Below, in pieces: positions 1-7,269 of a stretch of 9,248 bases of DNA. The notes below the pieces were generated by a model that did not search any database, was not told the origin of the DNA, and saw nothing but the letters and a program-made list of their open reading frames with translations. The stretch's first letter is position 1. Each line of letters begins with the position of its first letter. The stretch comes from an uncultured Oscillibacter sp. (GTDB taxonomy: Bacteria > Bacillota > Clostridia > Oscillospirales > Oscillospiraceae), in the NCBI GenBank assembly GCA_910579435.1, contig CAJTVF010000077.1, positions 1 to 9,248 on the forward strand. Reading direction: 5' to 3'. The position numbers and the translations under genes were made by a program.

Positions 1-1144
1 CGAAGTCGGGGGACTGGGCCAGCTCCTCCATCAGGGGCTGGTCGTTGCTCATCTCCCCATTGTTCACCGCAAGGCTCCGGAGGATGTCCCGGTCCGCCGT
101 CATCTTGAGCATAATGTCCTTCACGTGCTCGGGGTTGTCGGAGCCCTGGGCGGCCACCAGCCAGGTGCCGCCCCAGAAGAAGCTCTGGGGGCTGGGGCAG
201 GAGGCCCAGTCCTGGGCGGCGGCAGTGTCCGTCACGTTGGGCTTGATGCACACGTCCAGGCCCCAGGCGGGCAGGAAGAAGCAGAAAACCTTGGAGTCCG
301 GGCCCATGTCCTTGTTCCACTCGTCGATCCACTGGCCCGGCACATTGTGGTTGATCCCGCTCCGGGTATCCTCCAAGGAGCGCTCCACCCACCGCATCAT
401 ATTGGGATCCACCACCACGGTCTTGTCGTTTTTGACCCAGGGGGAGGAGACGTTGTTGGAGTACACCCGGTAGGTGTCGGCCCGGCCGGAGTACATGTAG
501 TAGCCGGCGTCCTTCATCCGCTCCGCCGTCTCATAGAATTTATCCCAGTCGGAGACGGCGGCGGCCACGGTCTCCGGGTCGTCGGTGCCCAGAACGGCCT
601 TAGCGATGGAGCGGCGGTAGACCAGCATCCCGGGGGTCGCCTGGTAGCTGAGGCCCCGGATCTCGCCGTCAGCCGTCCGCATGGCGTCCAAGGTGTAGCG
701 GTACTGGTTGGCGATGTCCGCGTCCGTGATGCCAAGCTGGGAGATGGGCATGGCCACATTGGCCTCCGGGTCGATGTATTTCAGCGCGTAGTCGGCCTCC
801 ACCAGGTACATGTCCACCCGCTCATCGGCGGAGACACGGTCCTGCTTGAGCAGCGCCTCGTCCAGCTTCTGCTGGTAGACGCCGTCCTGAGTGGGGTTGA
901 TGACCCAGTGGATCTCCGTGCCGTCCTTCAGGAAGGTGACGGACTTGTCGTTGGACAGATGGTCGATCTCAGGATAGTTGGCGTTGAACTTCCCCTGGAA
1001 CTCATCGTTCCACACGTAGATGTTGAGGATCTTGCCCTCCACGCCCGGCACAACATCCGAACCGCCGGGACTGGAGCCGCACCCGCTCAGAAGGCCAAGA
1101 ATCATCGCGGCCATCAGAGCGGCATACCAAATTCTTCTCTTCAC
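1..1144 (-). CDS. ABC transporter sugar-binding lipoprotein (partial, C-terminus off the window)
   Basis: This is an extracellular solute-binding protein of a carbohydrate ABC importer (COG1653-like), expected to sit lipid-anchored on the outer face of the membrane and hand oligosaccharides to permeases. The frame is open for 381 codons from a GTG start to the window edge, so roughly the last 50 to 80 residues of a family member are missing. The N-terminus has KRR, a hydrophobic stretch and a lipobox LLSGC with the lipidated cysteine at residue 22, followed by a Ser/Gly-rich linker. Typical family features follow: an early IYVWNDEF strand, DMYLVEADYALKY, and W-rich ligand-pocket segments (PAWGLD, SFFWGGTWLV). 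AGGAGG lies 8 bases before the GTG, which fixes the start. It is divergent from the AraC gene, and permease genes probably follow off the left edge. The ligand is not shown by sequence; beta-gluco-oligosaccharides are inferred from the neighbouring operon. Confidence 0.9.
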   Translation of the reverse strand, partial: MKRRIWYAALMAAMILGLLSGCGSSPGGSDVVPGVEGKILNIYVWNDEFQGKFNANYPEIDHLSNDKSVTFLKDGTEIHWVINPTQDGVYQQKLDEALLKQDRVSADERVDMYLVEADYALKYIDPEANVAMPISQLGITDADIANQYRYTLDAMRTADGEIRGLSYQATPGMLVYRRSIAKAVLGTDDPETVAAAVSDWDKFYETAERMKDAGYYMYSGRADTYRVYSNNVSSPWVKNDKTVVVDPNMMRWVERSLEDTRSGINHNVPGQWIDEWNKDMGPDSKVFCFFLPAWGLDVCIKPNVTDTAAAQDWASCPSPQSFFWGGTWLVAAQGSDNPEHVKDIMLKMTADRDILRSLAVNNGEMSNDQPLMEELAQSPDF

Positions 1145-1199
1145 GATCGTTTCCTCCTATTTCCAATTTGATACAGCCGTCTGCTGTGATGCTCCCCTC

Positions 1200-1253
1200 A
1201 TTATAAAGTGCCGCCGAAAAAGCGTATACAAAATTAAAGAAAGATATATCAAA
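1200..1253 (-). promoter_or_regulatory. Candidate activator-dependent promoter of the solute-binding protein gene
   Basis: On the minus strand a perfect TATAAT (1205-1200) lies 55 bases before the GTG start and has no good -35 at normal spacing. TTTGATAT (1253-1246) lies exactly 40 bases upstream of it, and a degenerate copy TTTTGTAT (1233-1226) starts 20 bases after the first. Direct repeats about two helical turns apart are what AraC-family activators commonly bind. The same layout precedes the operon at 8697. An alternative reading is a sigma-A promoter with TTGATA as -35 and TATACG, 18 bases on, as -10. The motif is seen; the regulator assignment is inferred. Confidence 0.5.
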
Positions 1254-1324
1254 TTCATGCCGGACTTTAGGTATTTTACATATAATTTCCAGTTAGCCTG
1301 CGGAAAAATCTCCCGTCTTTCCTC

Positions 1325-1353
1325 TTGCCGAAATATCAAATCTATGATATATT
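1325..1353 (+). promoter_or_regulatory. Candidate sigma-A promoter of the AraC-family regulator gene
   Basis: TTGCCG (1325-1330, 4 of 6 consensus bases) is followed after 17 bases by TATATT (1348-1353, 5 of 6). This would start transcription near 1360, a short leader before the ribosome binding site at 1373-1380. An inverted repeat fills the spacer, which fits autorepression. A second -10-like TATAAT at 1281-1286 lacks a convincing -35. No expression evidence is available from sequence alone. Confidence 0.5.
1333..1350. promoter_or_regulatory. Inverted repeat ATATCA-N6-TGATAT, candidate operator
   Basis: The two 6-base arms match perfectly (1333-1338 and 1345-1350) around a 6-base spacer. 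The left arm extends to ATATCAAA, the complement of the TTTGATAT motif found upstream of the solute-binding protein gene and of the catabolic operon. Its position between the -35 and -10 boxes of the regulator promoter would let a bound protein block RNA polymerase. The repeat is seen; its role as an operator for the adjacent AraC protein is inferred. Confidence 0.45.
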
Positions 1354-1372
1354 CTAGCCCTGAAAGATATTG

Positions 1373-1380
1373 AAGGAGGT
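1373..1380 (+). promoter_or_regulatory. Ribosome binding site deciding the AraC start
   Basis: AAGGAGGT is a near-perfect anti-16S match. It lies 6 bases before the ATG at 1387, but abuts the in-frame GTG at 1381, which is therefore too close to be the initiator. This site selects the ATG at 1387. Confidence 0.8.
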
Positions 1381-1386
1381 GTGCAT

Positions 1387-2178
1387 ATGAATGGAGCAAA
1401 GGCGTGGAAGCCTCTGGAGGCCGACGGGGAGCGGGAGGTCACCAGCCATCGGGAGCCCGGGGAGGAGTTTCTGTTTTACCGCTCCGTGGCGGAGGGAATG
1501 ATCGACGCGGTACAGGAGAACTGCAGCCGGGGCGCCTTTGAGAACATGGAGGGCGTGGGGCAGCTCTCCGAGGACCCGGTGACCAATCTGCGCTATCACT
1601 TCGTAGTGACGGCAGCCATGCTGGCCCGTTTCTGCATGGAGGGCGGCATGGCCATGGAGGAGGCCTTCGGGCTCAGTGACGAGTACATCCGCCGGATGGA
1701 CTGCTGCAACAACATGGCGGAGATCGTCTACGTCCACGACCAGATGGCCCTGGACTATGTCTGCCGCATGCGGAACCTGAAAAAGCGCATCGCCTCTTCC
1801 AAGCAGGTGGCGGAGGCCATCGACTACATTTACGTCCACATCATGGACCGTATTACGATCCAGGAGCTGGCCTCCGCCATCTCCATCTCCCCGGCCCACC
1901 TGTCCCGCATTTTCAAGCAAGAGACCGGCATTTCCGTCAGCGAGTACATCCGCCAGAGGAAGATCGACATGGCGAAGAATCTCCTCCGCTTCAGCGACTA
2001 CGACTTCGCGGACATCGCCGCCATGCTGTCCTACTCCTCCCAGAGCCATTTCATCCAGCATTTCCGCACCCAGATGGGCATGACGCCCAAGGCCTACCGG
2101 GACAGGAACTACATGAACAACTGGAACGTGAACCGGGAGTCGTTCACATCGTCAGGACAATCTCCGTCCGCGCCGTGA
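1387..2178 (+). CDS. AraC-family transcriptional regulator (YesN-like)
   Basis: This 263-residue protein is probably the local activator of the sugar locus. The C-terminal third is a complete AraC/XylS DNA-binding domain with two helix-turn-helix units: residues about 156-181 (ITIQELASAISISPAHLSRI, then FKQETG) and about 206-238 (DFADIAAMLSYSSQSHFIQH, then F...GMTPKAYR). The N-terminal part, about 25-135, is alpha-helical (LSEDPVTNLRYHFVV, ARFCMEGG, AFGLSDEYIRRMD). It resembles the sensor region of clostridial YesN-type regulators and is not a cupin-type sugar pocket, so the inducer is not evident. The start is the ATG 6 bases after AAGGAGGT. The last 35 bases overlap the end of the convergent GH94 gene, and the protein tail after the second HTH (about 240-263) is a low-complexity extension created by that overlap region. 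Neighbours and shared upstream motifs suggest it controls the transporter and the phosphorylase operon. Confidence 0.93.
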   Translation: MNGAKAWKPLEADGEREVTSHREPGEEFLFYRSVAEGMIDAVQENCSRGAFENMEGVGQLSEDPVTNLRYHFVVTAAMLARFCMEGGMAMEEAFGLSDEYIRRMDCCNNMAEIVYVHDQMALDYVCRMRNLKKRIASSKQVAEAIDYIYVHIMDRITIQELASAISISPAHLSRIFKQETGISVSEYIRQRKIDMAKNLLRFSDYDFADIAAMLSYSSQSHFIQHFRTQMGMTPKAYRDRNYMNNWNVNRESFTSSGQSPSAP

Positions 2179-4549
2179 GGCAGGCCTCAGGCACGTAGTT
2201 TCCCTCCATGGGCATTCCATTCACCGTCAGGGACTCGCAGCCGGACTCTCTGCCGTTTGGATTTTCCACCAGAATGTGAAGCCTTTTCCCCCGGAAATCC
2301 TTCTCGATCTCCAGCGCCTTCCATTCCCTCGGGATGGAGGGCGCGATTTTCAGCCCTTCCAGGTCCGGCCGCATCCCCAGGATGCCCTCCACACAGCCCA
2401 CCATAACGGTGGAAGCCGTGCCCGTGAGCCAGTGGACGTGGGACCGCCCGGCGTTTGGGCTGGCCGGCCCTTCGGTAAACTGGCCGTAGCAGTAGGGTTC
2501 GATCTTCCGGATCTCCGCCCGGTCGTTCTGCATGGAGGGGGCGTTTTCCTTGAAATACTCAAAGGCCCGGTCCCCGTGGCCCAGGAGGGCCTCCGCCAGG
2601 ATCAGCCATCCCTGAGACTGGGAGAAGACCCCGGCGTTCTCCTTGACCCCGGCGTTGTAGATGACGGCCAGCGCCCCGTCGAAGGCGTGGGCGTGGTAGG
2701 GCGGGTCCATGAGGATGGCGCCGTAGTCGGTATTCAGCCGGTTATAGACGCTGTTCATGGCCAGCTGGGCCTGTTTCCCGTCCGCCAGGCCGCTGATGAC
2801 CGCCCAGCTCTGGGGATTGAGCCACAGGTTGGCCTCCGGGGCGCTGTGGTTTCCGATGACCTCGCCGGCCTCGGTAAAGCCCCGGATGTAGCGGTCCCCA
2901 TCCCAGCACAGGTCGTTGAGCAGGGTCCGGAGCTTTTTCTGTTCCCTCTCCAGCCAGTCCAGATACCTGCCGTCCTCCCGGCAGGCGGCAAACTCCCGCA
3001 GGACGGTAAAGGCGTAGTAGAACTGGAAGGCCACAAAGGAGGACTCCCCCTCCGCCCCCAGCCGCAGGCAGTCGTTCCAGTCGGCGTGAAGGCCGGCGGG
3101 CATCCCGTGGGGGCCTAAATGCTGGAGGGAAAAGTTCAGCGCCCGCTTTAAATGTTCGTATACGGTGCCCTCATCCCGATTGGCAAAGGGGATGACCTCA
3201 TCCAAAAAACCAACGTTCCCGGTCTCGGCGATGTATTTGTAGACCGTGGGGAACAGCCACAGCGCGTCGTCGGCCCGGTAGGCGGGGTGGCCGGTCTCCT
3301 GAACGTAGGAGGCGTCCTCCGGGGTGTCCTCATGGCCCGGGTCGTGGGTGAATTTCACCAGGGGCAGTCCACCGCCGTGGTCCACCTGGGCCGAGAGCAT
3401 GAAGCGGATTTTCTCCGCCGCTGCCTCCGGCTCCAGATGGATGACGCCCTGGATATCCTGCACCGTGTCCCGGTAGCCGTAGCCGTTGCGCAAACCGCAG
3501 TAAATGAACGACGCCGCCCGGGACCAGGTGAAGGTGATGAAGCTGTTGTAGGCGTTCCAGGTGTTGATCATGGTGTCGAACGCCGGACAGGGGGTCTTGA
3601 CCTGGAAATGGGAGAGCTTGCCGTGCCAGAACTGTTTCAGGGCCTCCAGTTCCCGTTCACAGACCGCCTCCGGGTCTTGATACGCCTTCATAAGAGCGGC
3701 GCTTTCCCGCTCGTGTTTCTCCCCCAGCAGGAAGGCCACTGTCACAGTCTCTCCCGGCTTCAGGGTCACAGCCGCCGAGAGCGCGCCGCAGCTGTTGCCG
3801 TTGTAGCCCAGGCGGTTCCAGAGGTTCCCACGCTCCACGCCTACGGGACTGCCGTATCCCCGGTAGGGTCCCAGGAATTCCGCCCTGTCGCCGCAGTAGG
3901 AGGAAACCTCCGCCCCGGCCAGTCCGAAGAATCGCTCGATGACGGACTTGGCGTCCACCTCGTTCTCCGCCGCGTCCAGATTGCCGTGAATCTGCTGGCG
4001 GACCCGGTTTTCGTTGAACAAGGTTCTGGTGACAAACTGGGAGTATTGCAGGTTCACCTGGTCCTGCTCATAATTGCCGTGGCTGGTAAACTCCGCGTAG
4101 CCCGTGAGGGTCAACGTCCGGGGGCGGTCCGAGTCGTTGCGCACCGTCAGCCGCCAGACCTCGTGGGTCCCGCCCAAGGGCACATAATAAGCCGCCTCGC
4201 TGTGGATGCCGCCATAATCCGCCGTCATGACCGTGTAGCCCATTCCGTGGCGGCACTCGCTTTTGTACGTATCCAGGTCCTTTCCCACCGGCTGCCAGGA
4301 GGCGGACCAGAAGTCCCCCGTCTCGTTGTCCCGAAGATAGAGATACCGCCCCGGCTGGTCGAACTGGTTGAACACATACCGAAGAATCCGTCCGTTGGCC
4401 CCGGATTTGACAAAGCTGTAGCCTCCGGCGTTGTTGGAGATCAGCGCCCCGTACTCCGGGGAGCCCAGGTAGTTGGCCCAAGGGGCCGGGGTGTCGGGCC
4501 GGGTGATCACGTACTCATGGGCCTGATCGTCAAAAAATCCATACTGCAT
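2144..4549 (-). CDS. GH94 glycoside phosphorylase, 801 residues (cellobiose-phosphorylase-like, subgroup uncertain)
   Basis: This is a cytoplasmic inverting phosphorylase expected to split a beta-linked disaccharide or oligosaccharide with phosphate, releasing a sugar 1-phosphate. The N-terminal beta-sandwich begins in typical GH94 style (YGFFDD, EYVITRPDTPAPWANYLGS, LISNNAGGYSF). The (alpha/alpha)6 barrel carries GYGYRDTVQD (Arg360, Asp361, Asp365) and ADWNDCLRLG, whose DWND spans 490-493. Asp490 sits at the position expected for the family's general acid. GTASTVMVG and GL+IAPSIP lead into the C-terminal beta domain. Length fits cellobiose or chitobiose phosphorylases. However, the region after the RD motif reads THDPGHEDTPEDASYVQETG and then HPAYRADDALWL, not the usual YHQYQPLTKRGN segment of cellobiose phosphorylases, so the acceptor specificity is open. 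It is the last gene of the operon, 14 bases after the other GH94 gene, and AAGGAG overlapping that gene's stop serves as its ribosome binding site. No signal peptide. Confidence 0.92.
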   Translation of the reverse strand: MQYGFFDDQAHEYVITRPDTPAPWANYLGSPEYGALISNNAGGYSFVKSGANGRILRYVFNQFDQPGRYLYLRDNETGDFWSASWQPVGKDLDTYKSECRHGMGYTVMTADYGGIHSEAAYYVPLGGTHEVWRLTVRNDSDRPRTLTLTGYAEFTSHGNYEQDQVNLQYSQFVTRTLFNENRVRQQIHGNLDAAENEVDAKSVIERFFGLAGAEVSSYCGDRAEFLGPYRGYGSPVGVERGNLWNRLGYNGNSCGALSAAVTLKPGETVTVAFLLGEKHERESAALMKAYQDPEAVCERELEALKQFWHGKLSHFQVKTPCPAFDTMINTWNAYNSFITFTWSRAASFIYCGLRNGYGYRDTVQDIQGVIHLEPEAAAEKIRFMLSAQVDHGGGLPLVKFTHDPGHEDTPEDASYVQETGHPAYRADDALWLFPTVYKYIAETGNVGFLDEVIPFANRDEGTVYEHLKRALNFSLQHLGPHGMPAGLHADWNDCLRLGAEGESSFVAFQFYYAFTVLREFAACREDGRYLDWLEREQKKLRTLLNDLCWDGDRYIRGFTEAGEVIGNHSAPEANLWLNPQSWAVISGLADGKQAQLAMNSVYNRLNTDYGAILMDPPYHAHAFDGALAVIYNAGVKENAGVFSQSQGWLILAEALLGHGDRAFEYFKENAPSMQNDRAEIRKIEPYCYGQFTEGPASPNAGRSHVHWLTGTASTVMVGCVEGILGMRPDLEGLKIAPSIPREWKALEIEKDFRGKRLHILVENPNGRESGCESLTVNGMPMEGNYVPEACLTARTEIVLTM

Positions 4550-4563
4550 CGCGCGTCATCTCC

Positions 4564-7269
4564 TTACATCAATTCCACTGTGATCTGATTTTCCGTCACA
4601 GGCAGCCGGTCCAGAAGCGCCCGGTCCAGCAGGACCCGTCCTTCCGCCACCGGCAGCCGCCGCATTTGAGGGCCGTCCGCCGTGGTCAGGTACGCCTTTT
4701 CCAGCCGGTATTCGCCGTAGTCCTTCCGGCTCAGGTTGACGGCGATCACCTGGAACCGCTTACCGGCGAAGGGAAGGGCCAGGGAGGCGGTCCCTGCTTC
4801 GCCGAACTGCTCCCGCACCAGCTTCGGGGCGATCGCCAGGCTGCCGTTCTCCCCCCGGACGCCAAACGCCTCCGTGATTACCGTCAGCATGTACCAGCTG
4901 GCCGCGCCGGTGAGGTAGTGGTACATTCCCCGGCCCTCGGCGTTGAAATACTCCGGGATGCCGGGATAGATTTTGCTGCTCTCAAAATCCAGAGCGGCGT
5001 CCGCCAGGGTCTGAAGCGCCTTATAGCCCTCCTGGACGAAGCCCCGGCGGTAGAGGGCGTTGGCGTACATCACCGTCATGTGGGAGAACACCGCCCCGTT
5101 CTCCTTCTCACCGTAGGCAAAGCCGAACATCCGGCCCATATCGAATTTCAGCTCGTGGAAGTCCGTGTTCAGCCGGTAGCCCCCCTCCTCTTTTTTGTAG
5201 AGGTATTTGTCGGCACTGCGGGCAATGGCCTTCACCTGTTCCTCCGTGGCGGTCCCGCTCATGATGGCGAACACCTGTCCGGTAAGCATCATGCGTGCGC
5301 CGGTCTCCGCAATGCCCTCCAGGGGCTGCCCGTGGTTGTCATAGTAACTGTTGAACCAGCCGTCCCTCCCGTCCGCGATCCACTCCTGACGGCGGATGTG
5401 CTCCATCAGCCAGTCCGCTTTGCCCTCCAGGTTCTCCGCCAGCTCCATCGGGAGGACCCGGATGGTCCCGCCGCTGACATTGTGGGCGCAGCGCCGGGTG
5501 TATCGCTCCAAGACCGCCTTTTTCTCCGACAGATCGTCGTAGTCTATGGGCGGCGTCCGGAGCAGCTCCTCCAACTCCTCCGCCAGCTCCACGTTCTTCC
5601 AGGTCTCGGCCAGCCGCCGGAGAAGCCCCGCCAGGTCCTTGAGATTGCCTGCGTAGGCGCAGGTGAAGGCCACGCTCTCCCCCCGCTCCGGGGCCATGTC
5701 CAGGGCGTCGTTCCAGTCGGCCCCCCGGAGGCGGAAGATGTTGTGCTCCCCCACCTCATAAAAGGCGGTGAGGTGCTGAATCAGCAGGTGCTCCAAAATA
5801 CTGCCGGTGTAGACCTCGCCGGAGGCCGTCCGCTGCCGGTTCCCGTACGCCGGGTCCCACTGACCGTCGATCTCCGTGCCCCGCATGGACTGGGGGTCCT
5901 TGAAGTAGGAGACCTTCGCGCGCAGGATATCAAGGTCCCCCGTCTGGTCGATGTAGAGCTTGGTGGTCATCAAGGGCCAGAGGGCGTGGTCCATCCAGAC
6001 TCGGGCGATGCCGTTGCGGTCCGCGATAAAGTTCCCCAGGCCCTCTCCGATGATGGTGGCGTTGGTTCCGTCCATCCGCACGCCGCCGAAGCTGGCCTGG
6101 ATCATCTCCCCCACGCCGCCGGGGTCCATCAGCAGCAAAGACAGGCAGTCCTGCCAGAGGTCCCGCCAGCCCCGTCCTCCCCGGCCATAGTCGTGGTGGG
6201 GCAGGAAGGAACAGCCGTAGATCCGCCGCAGAAGGGGCTGGAGGCTCACCCAGCGCATCAGGCGGTCGAAGTCCGCCGAGCCGGTCTGGTAGCGGACGTT
6301 TACTTTGTCCTGCCAATAAGCTTTTGTGCGCTCCAGGGCGGCATGGACTCGTTCCTCTGTGCCGCAGGCCGTTAAAATCCGGTCCATGTCCCCGGCATCC
6401 TCCGTGATTCCCAGGAAGATGAGGTACACCGCCGTTTCTCCAGGTCCCAGGGTGACCTCGGGGAAGCGGATGCCGCCCATGGCCTCCCTGCCGTCGATCT
6501 CCATTCCGGCGGGCCGGGCCTCCCGGTCCTCGCAGACGGCCCGGGGATGGAGAAATGTGCCGCCCTCGCCCACAAACTCCTGCACCGTCGGGTAGAATCC
6601 GGCGGGGGCGCCACCGTTCCCGGTTGTTCCGCAGACATAGTAAATCCGGCGGTTTTCCCGATGGCCCTTTTCATCAAAGGACATGGTGGGCTTGACCTGG
6701 ACGCCGTATTTTGTGGTCCGAATCCGGTGGAGCATGGAGGTCACATTCCGGTGGTCCCGGAGGTTGTCCGCGCTCCGGCCGTAGATGGGAACCGCCGCGA
6801 CGCCGGTGACGCGCTGGGGCGCAGCGTCCCGGTTTGTCACCCGCGCCTCCAGAATCTCCACGTTTTCATCCGGCGGCACAAAGGCCGTCAGCTCCGCCTG
6901 AAGGCCATAGCGCCTCGAGGTCCGGCGCACCGTCTGCCACAAGAATCCCGCCGTCAGGACGCTCTCGTCCTGGTCCGGCGTAAAGCGGGCGGCCTCCTGT
7001 TCGGCGCTGACGCCGGAGGCGGACCAGCAGCCCTTTTCCGTCACGCACCAGAAATTCCGGGTGCCGCGGCTGTTCCGCAGGTCCTCGATGCTTACCGGCT
7101 CCAGAAGAAAAGACTCCTGGTCCAGCTTGCTGTCTCCGGCCAGATCGGGGGCAATGGCGCTTTTTAGTCCGGTCTCGCTGGCCAGGGGAAAATAGAGGCC
7201 GCTGACCGCCTCGGGATTTCTCAGTTCAAAGGTTCCGTTTTCATCCAAAAAGCGGATTTTCTCCATCAT
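4564..7269 (-). CDS. GH94 glycoside phosphorylase, 901 residues (laminaribiose-phosphorylase-like)
   Basis: This is a cytoplasmic GH94 inverting phosphorylase, probably producing alpha-glucose 1-phosphate from a beta-glucoside. The N-terminal domain has the start typical of the long GH94 type (FLDENGTFELRNPEAVSGLY, then FPL) and PIYGRSADNLRDHRNVTS. The catalytic barrel carries SFLPHHDYGRGGRGWRDLWQ (Arg369, Asp370, then Asp374), MDGTNATIIGEGLG and a DWND motif at 518-521 in GADWNDALDMAPERGESVAF. The first Asp is the likely general acid. Length and motifs resemble characterised laminaribiose phosphorylase (about 911 residues), not cellobiose (about 800) or cellodextrin (about 980) enzymes. With a GH16 glucanase just upstream, a beta-1,3-gluco-oligosaccharide substrate is the best guess. 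The ATG at 7269 overlaps the GH16 stop (ATGA). The second in-frame ATG at 7266 lies 7 bases after GGAGG and may be the true start. No signal peptide. Confidence 0.92.
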   Translation of the reverse strand: MMEKIRFLDENGTFELRNPEAVSGLYFPLASETGLKSAIAPDLAGDSKLDQESFLLEPVSIEDLRNSRGTRNFWCVTEKGCWSASGVSAEQEAARFTPDQDESVLTAGFLWQTVRRTSRRYGLQAELTAFVPPDENVEILEARVTNRDAAPQRVTGVAAVPIYGRSADNLRDHRNVTSMLHRIRTTKYGVQVKPTMSFDEKGHRENRRIYYVCGTTGNGGAPAGFYPTVQEFVGEGGTFLHPRAVCEDREARPAGMEIDGREAMGGIRFPEVTLGPGETAVYLIFLGITEDAGDMDRILTACGTEERVHAALERTKAYWQDKVNVRYQTGSADFDRLMRWVSLQPLLRRIYGCSFLPHHDYGRGGRGWRDLWQDCLSLLLMDPGGVGEMIQASFGGVRMDGTNATIIGEGLGNFIADRNGIARVWMDHALWPLMTTKLYIDQTGDLDILRAKVSYFKDPQSMRGTEIDGQWDPAYGNRQRTASGEVYTGSILEHLLIQHLTAFYEVGEHNIFRLRGADWNDALDMAPERGESVAFTCAYAGNLKDLAGLLRRLAETWKNVELAEELEELLRTPPIDYDDLSEKKAVLERYTRRCAHNVSGGTIRVLPMELAENLEGKADWLMEHIRRQEWIADGRDGWFNSYYDNHGQPLEGIAETGARMMLTGQVFAIMSGTATEEQVKAIARSADKYLYKKEEGGYRLNTDFHELKFDMGRMFGFAYGEKENGAVFSHMTVMYANALYRRGFVQEGYKALQTLADAALDFESSKIYPGIPEYFNAEGRGMYHYLTGAASWYMLTVITEAFGVRGENGSLAIAPKLVREQFGEAGTASLALPFAGKRFQVIAVNLSRKDYGEYRLEKAYLTTADGPQMRRLPVAEGRVLLDRALLDRLPVTENQITVELM

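Noticed and set aside
125..1171. 348-codon plus-strand open frame over the solute-binding protein gene
   Set aside because: The opposite strand encodes a lipobox protein with a good ribosome binding site. The plus-strand product is repetitive Val/His/Gly with no domain.
1381..1383. GTG as the AraC start codon
   Set aside because: It directly abuts the AAGGAGGT element and leaves no spacing, whereas the ATG at 1387 is correctly placed.
1354..2061. Minus-strand open frame over the AraC gene
   Set aside because: The plus strand has an unmistakable AraC domain and ribosome binding site; the antisense frame shows no family features.
3152..4588. Long plus-strand open frame antisense to the 801-residue GH94 gene
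   Set aside because: The product is rich in Val, Gly, Arg and Pro with no recognisable domain. It arises from the strong G+C bias at third positions of the real gene on the other strand.
4666..6375. 569-codon plus-strand open frame antisense to the 901-residue GH94 gene
   Set aside because: The composition is a mirror of the real frame, there is no family motif, and the minus-strand GH94 motifs run through the whole interval.
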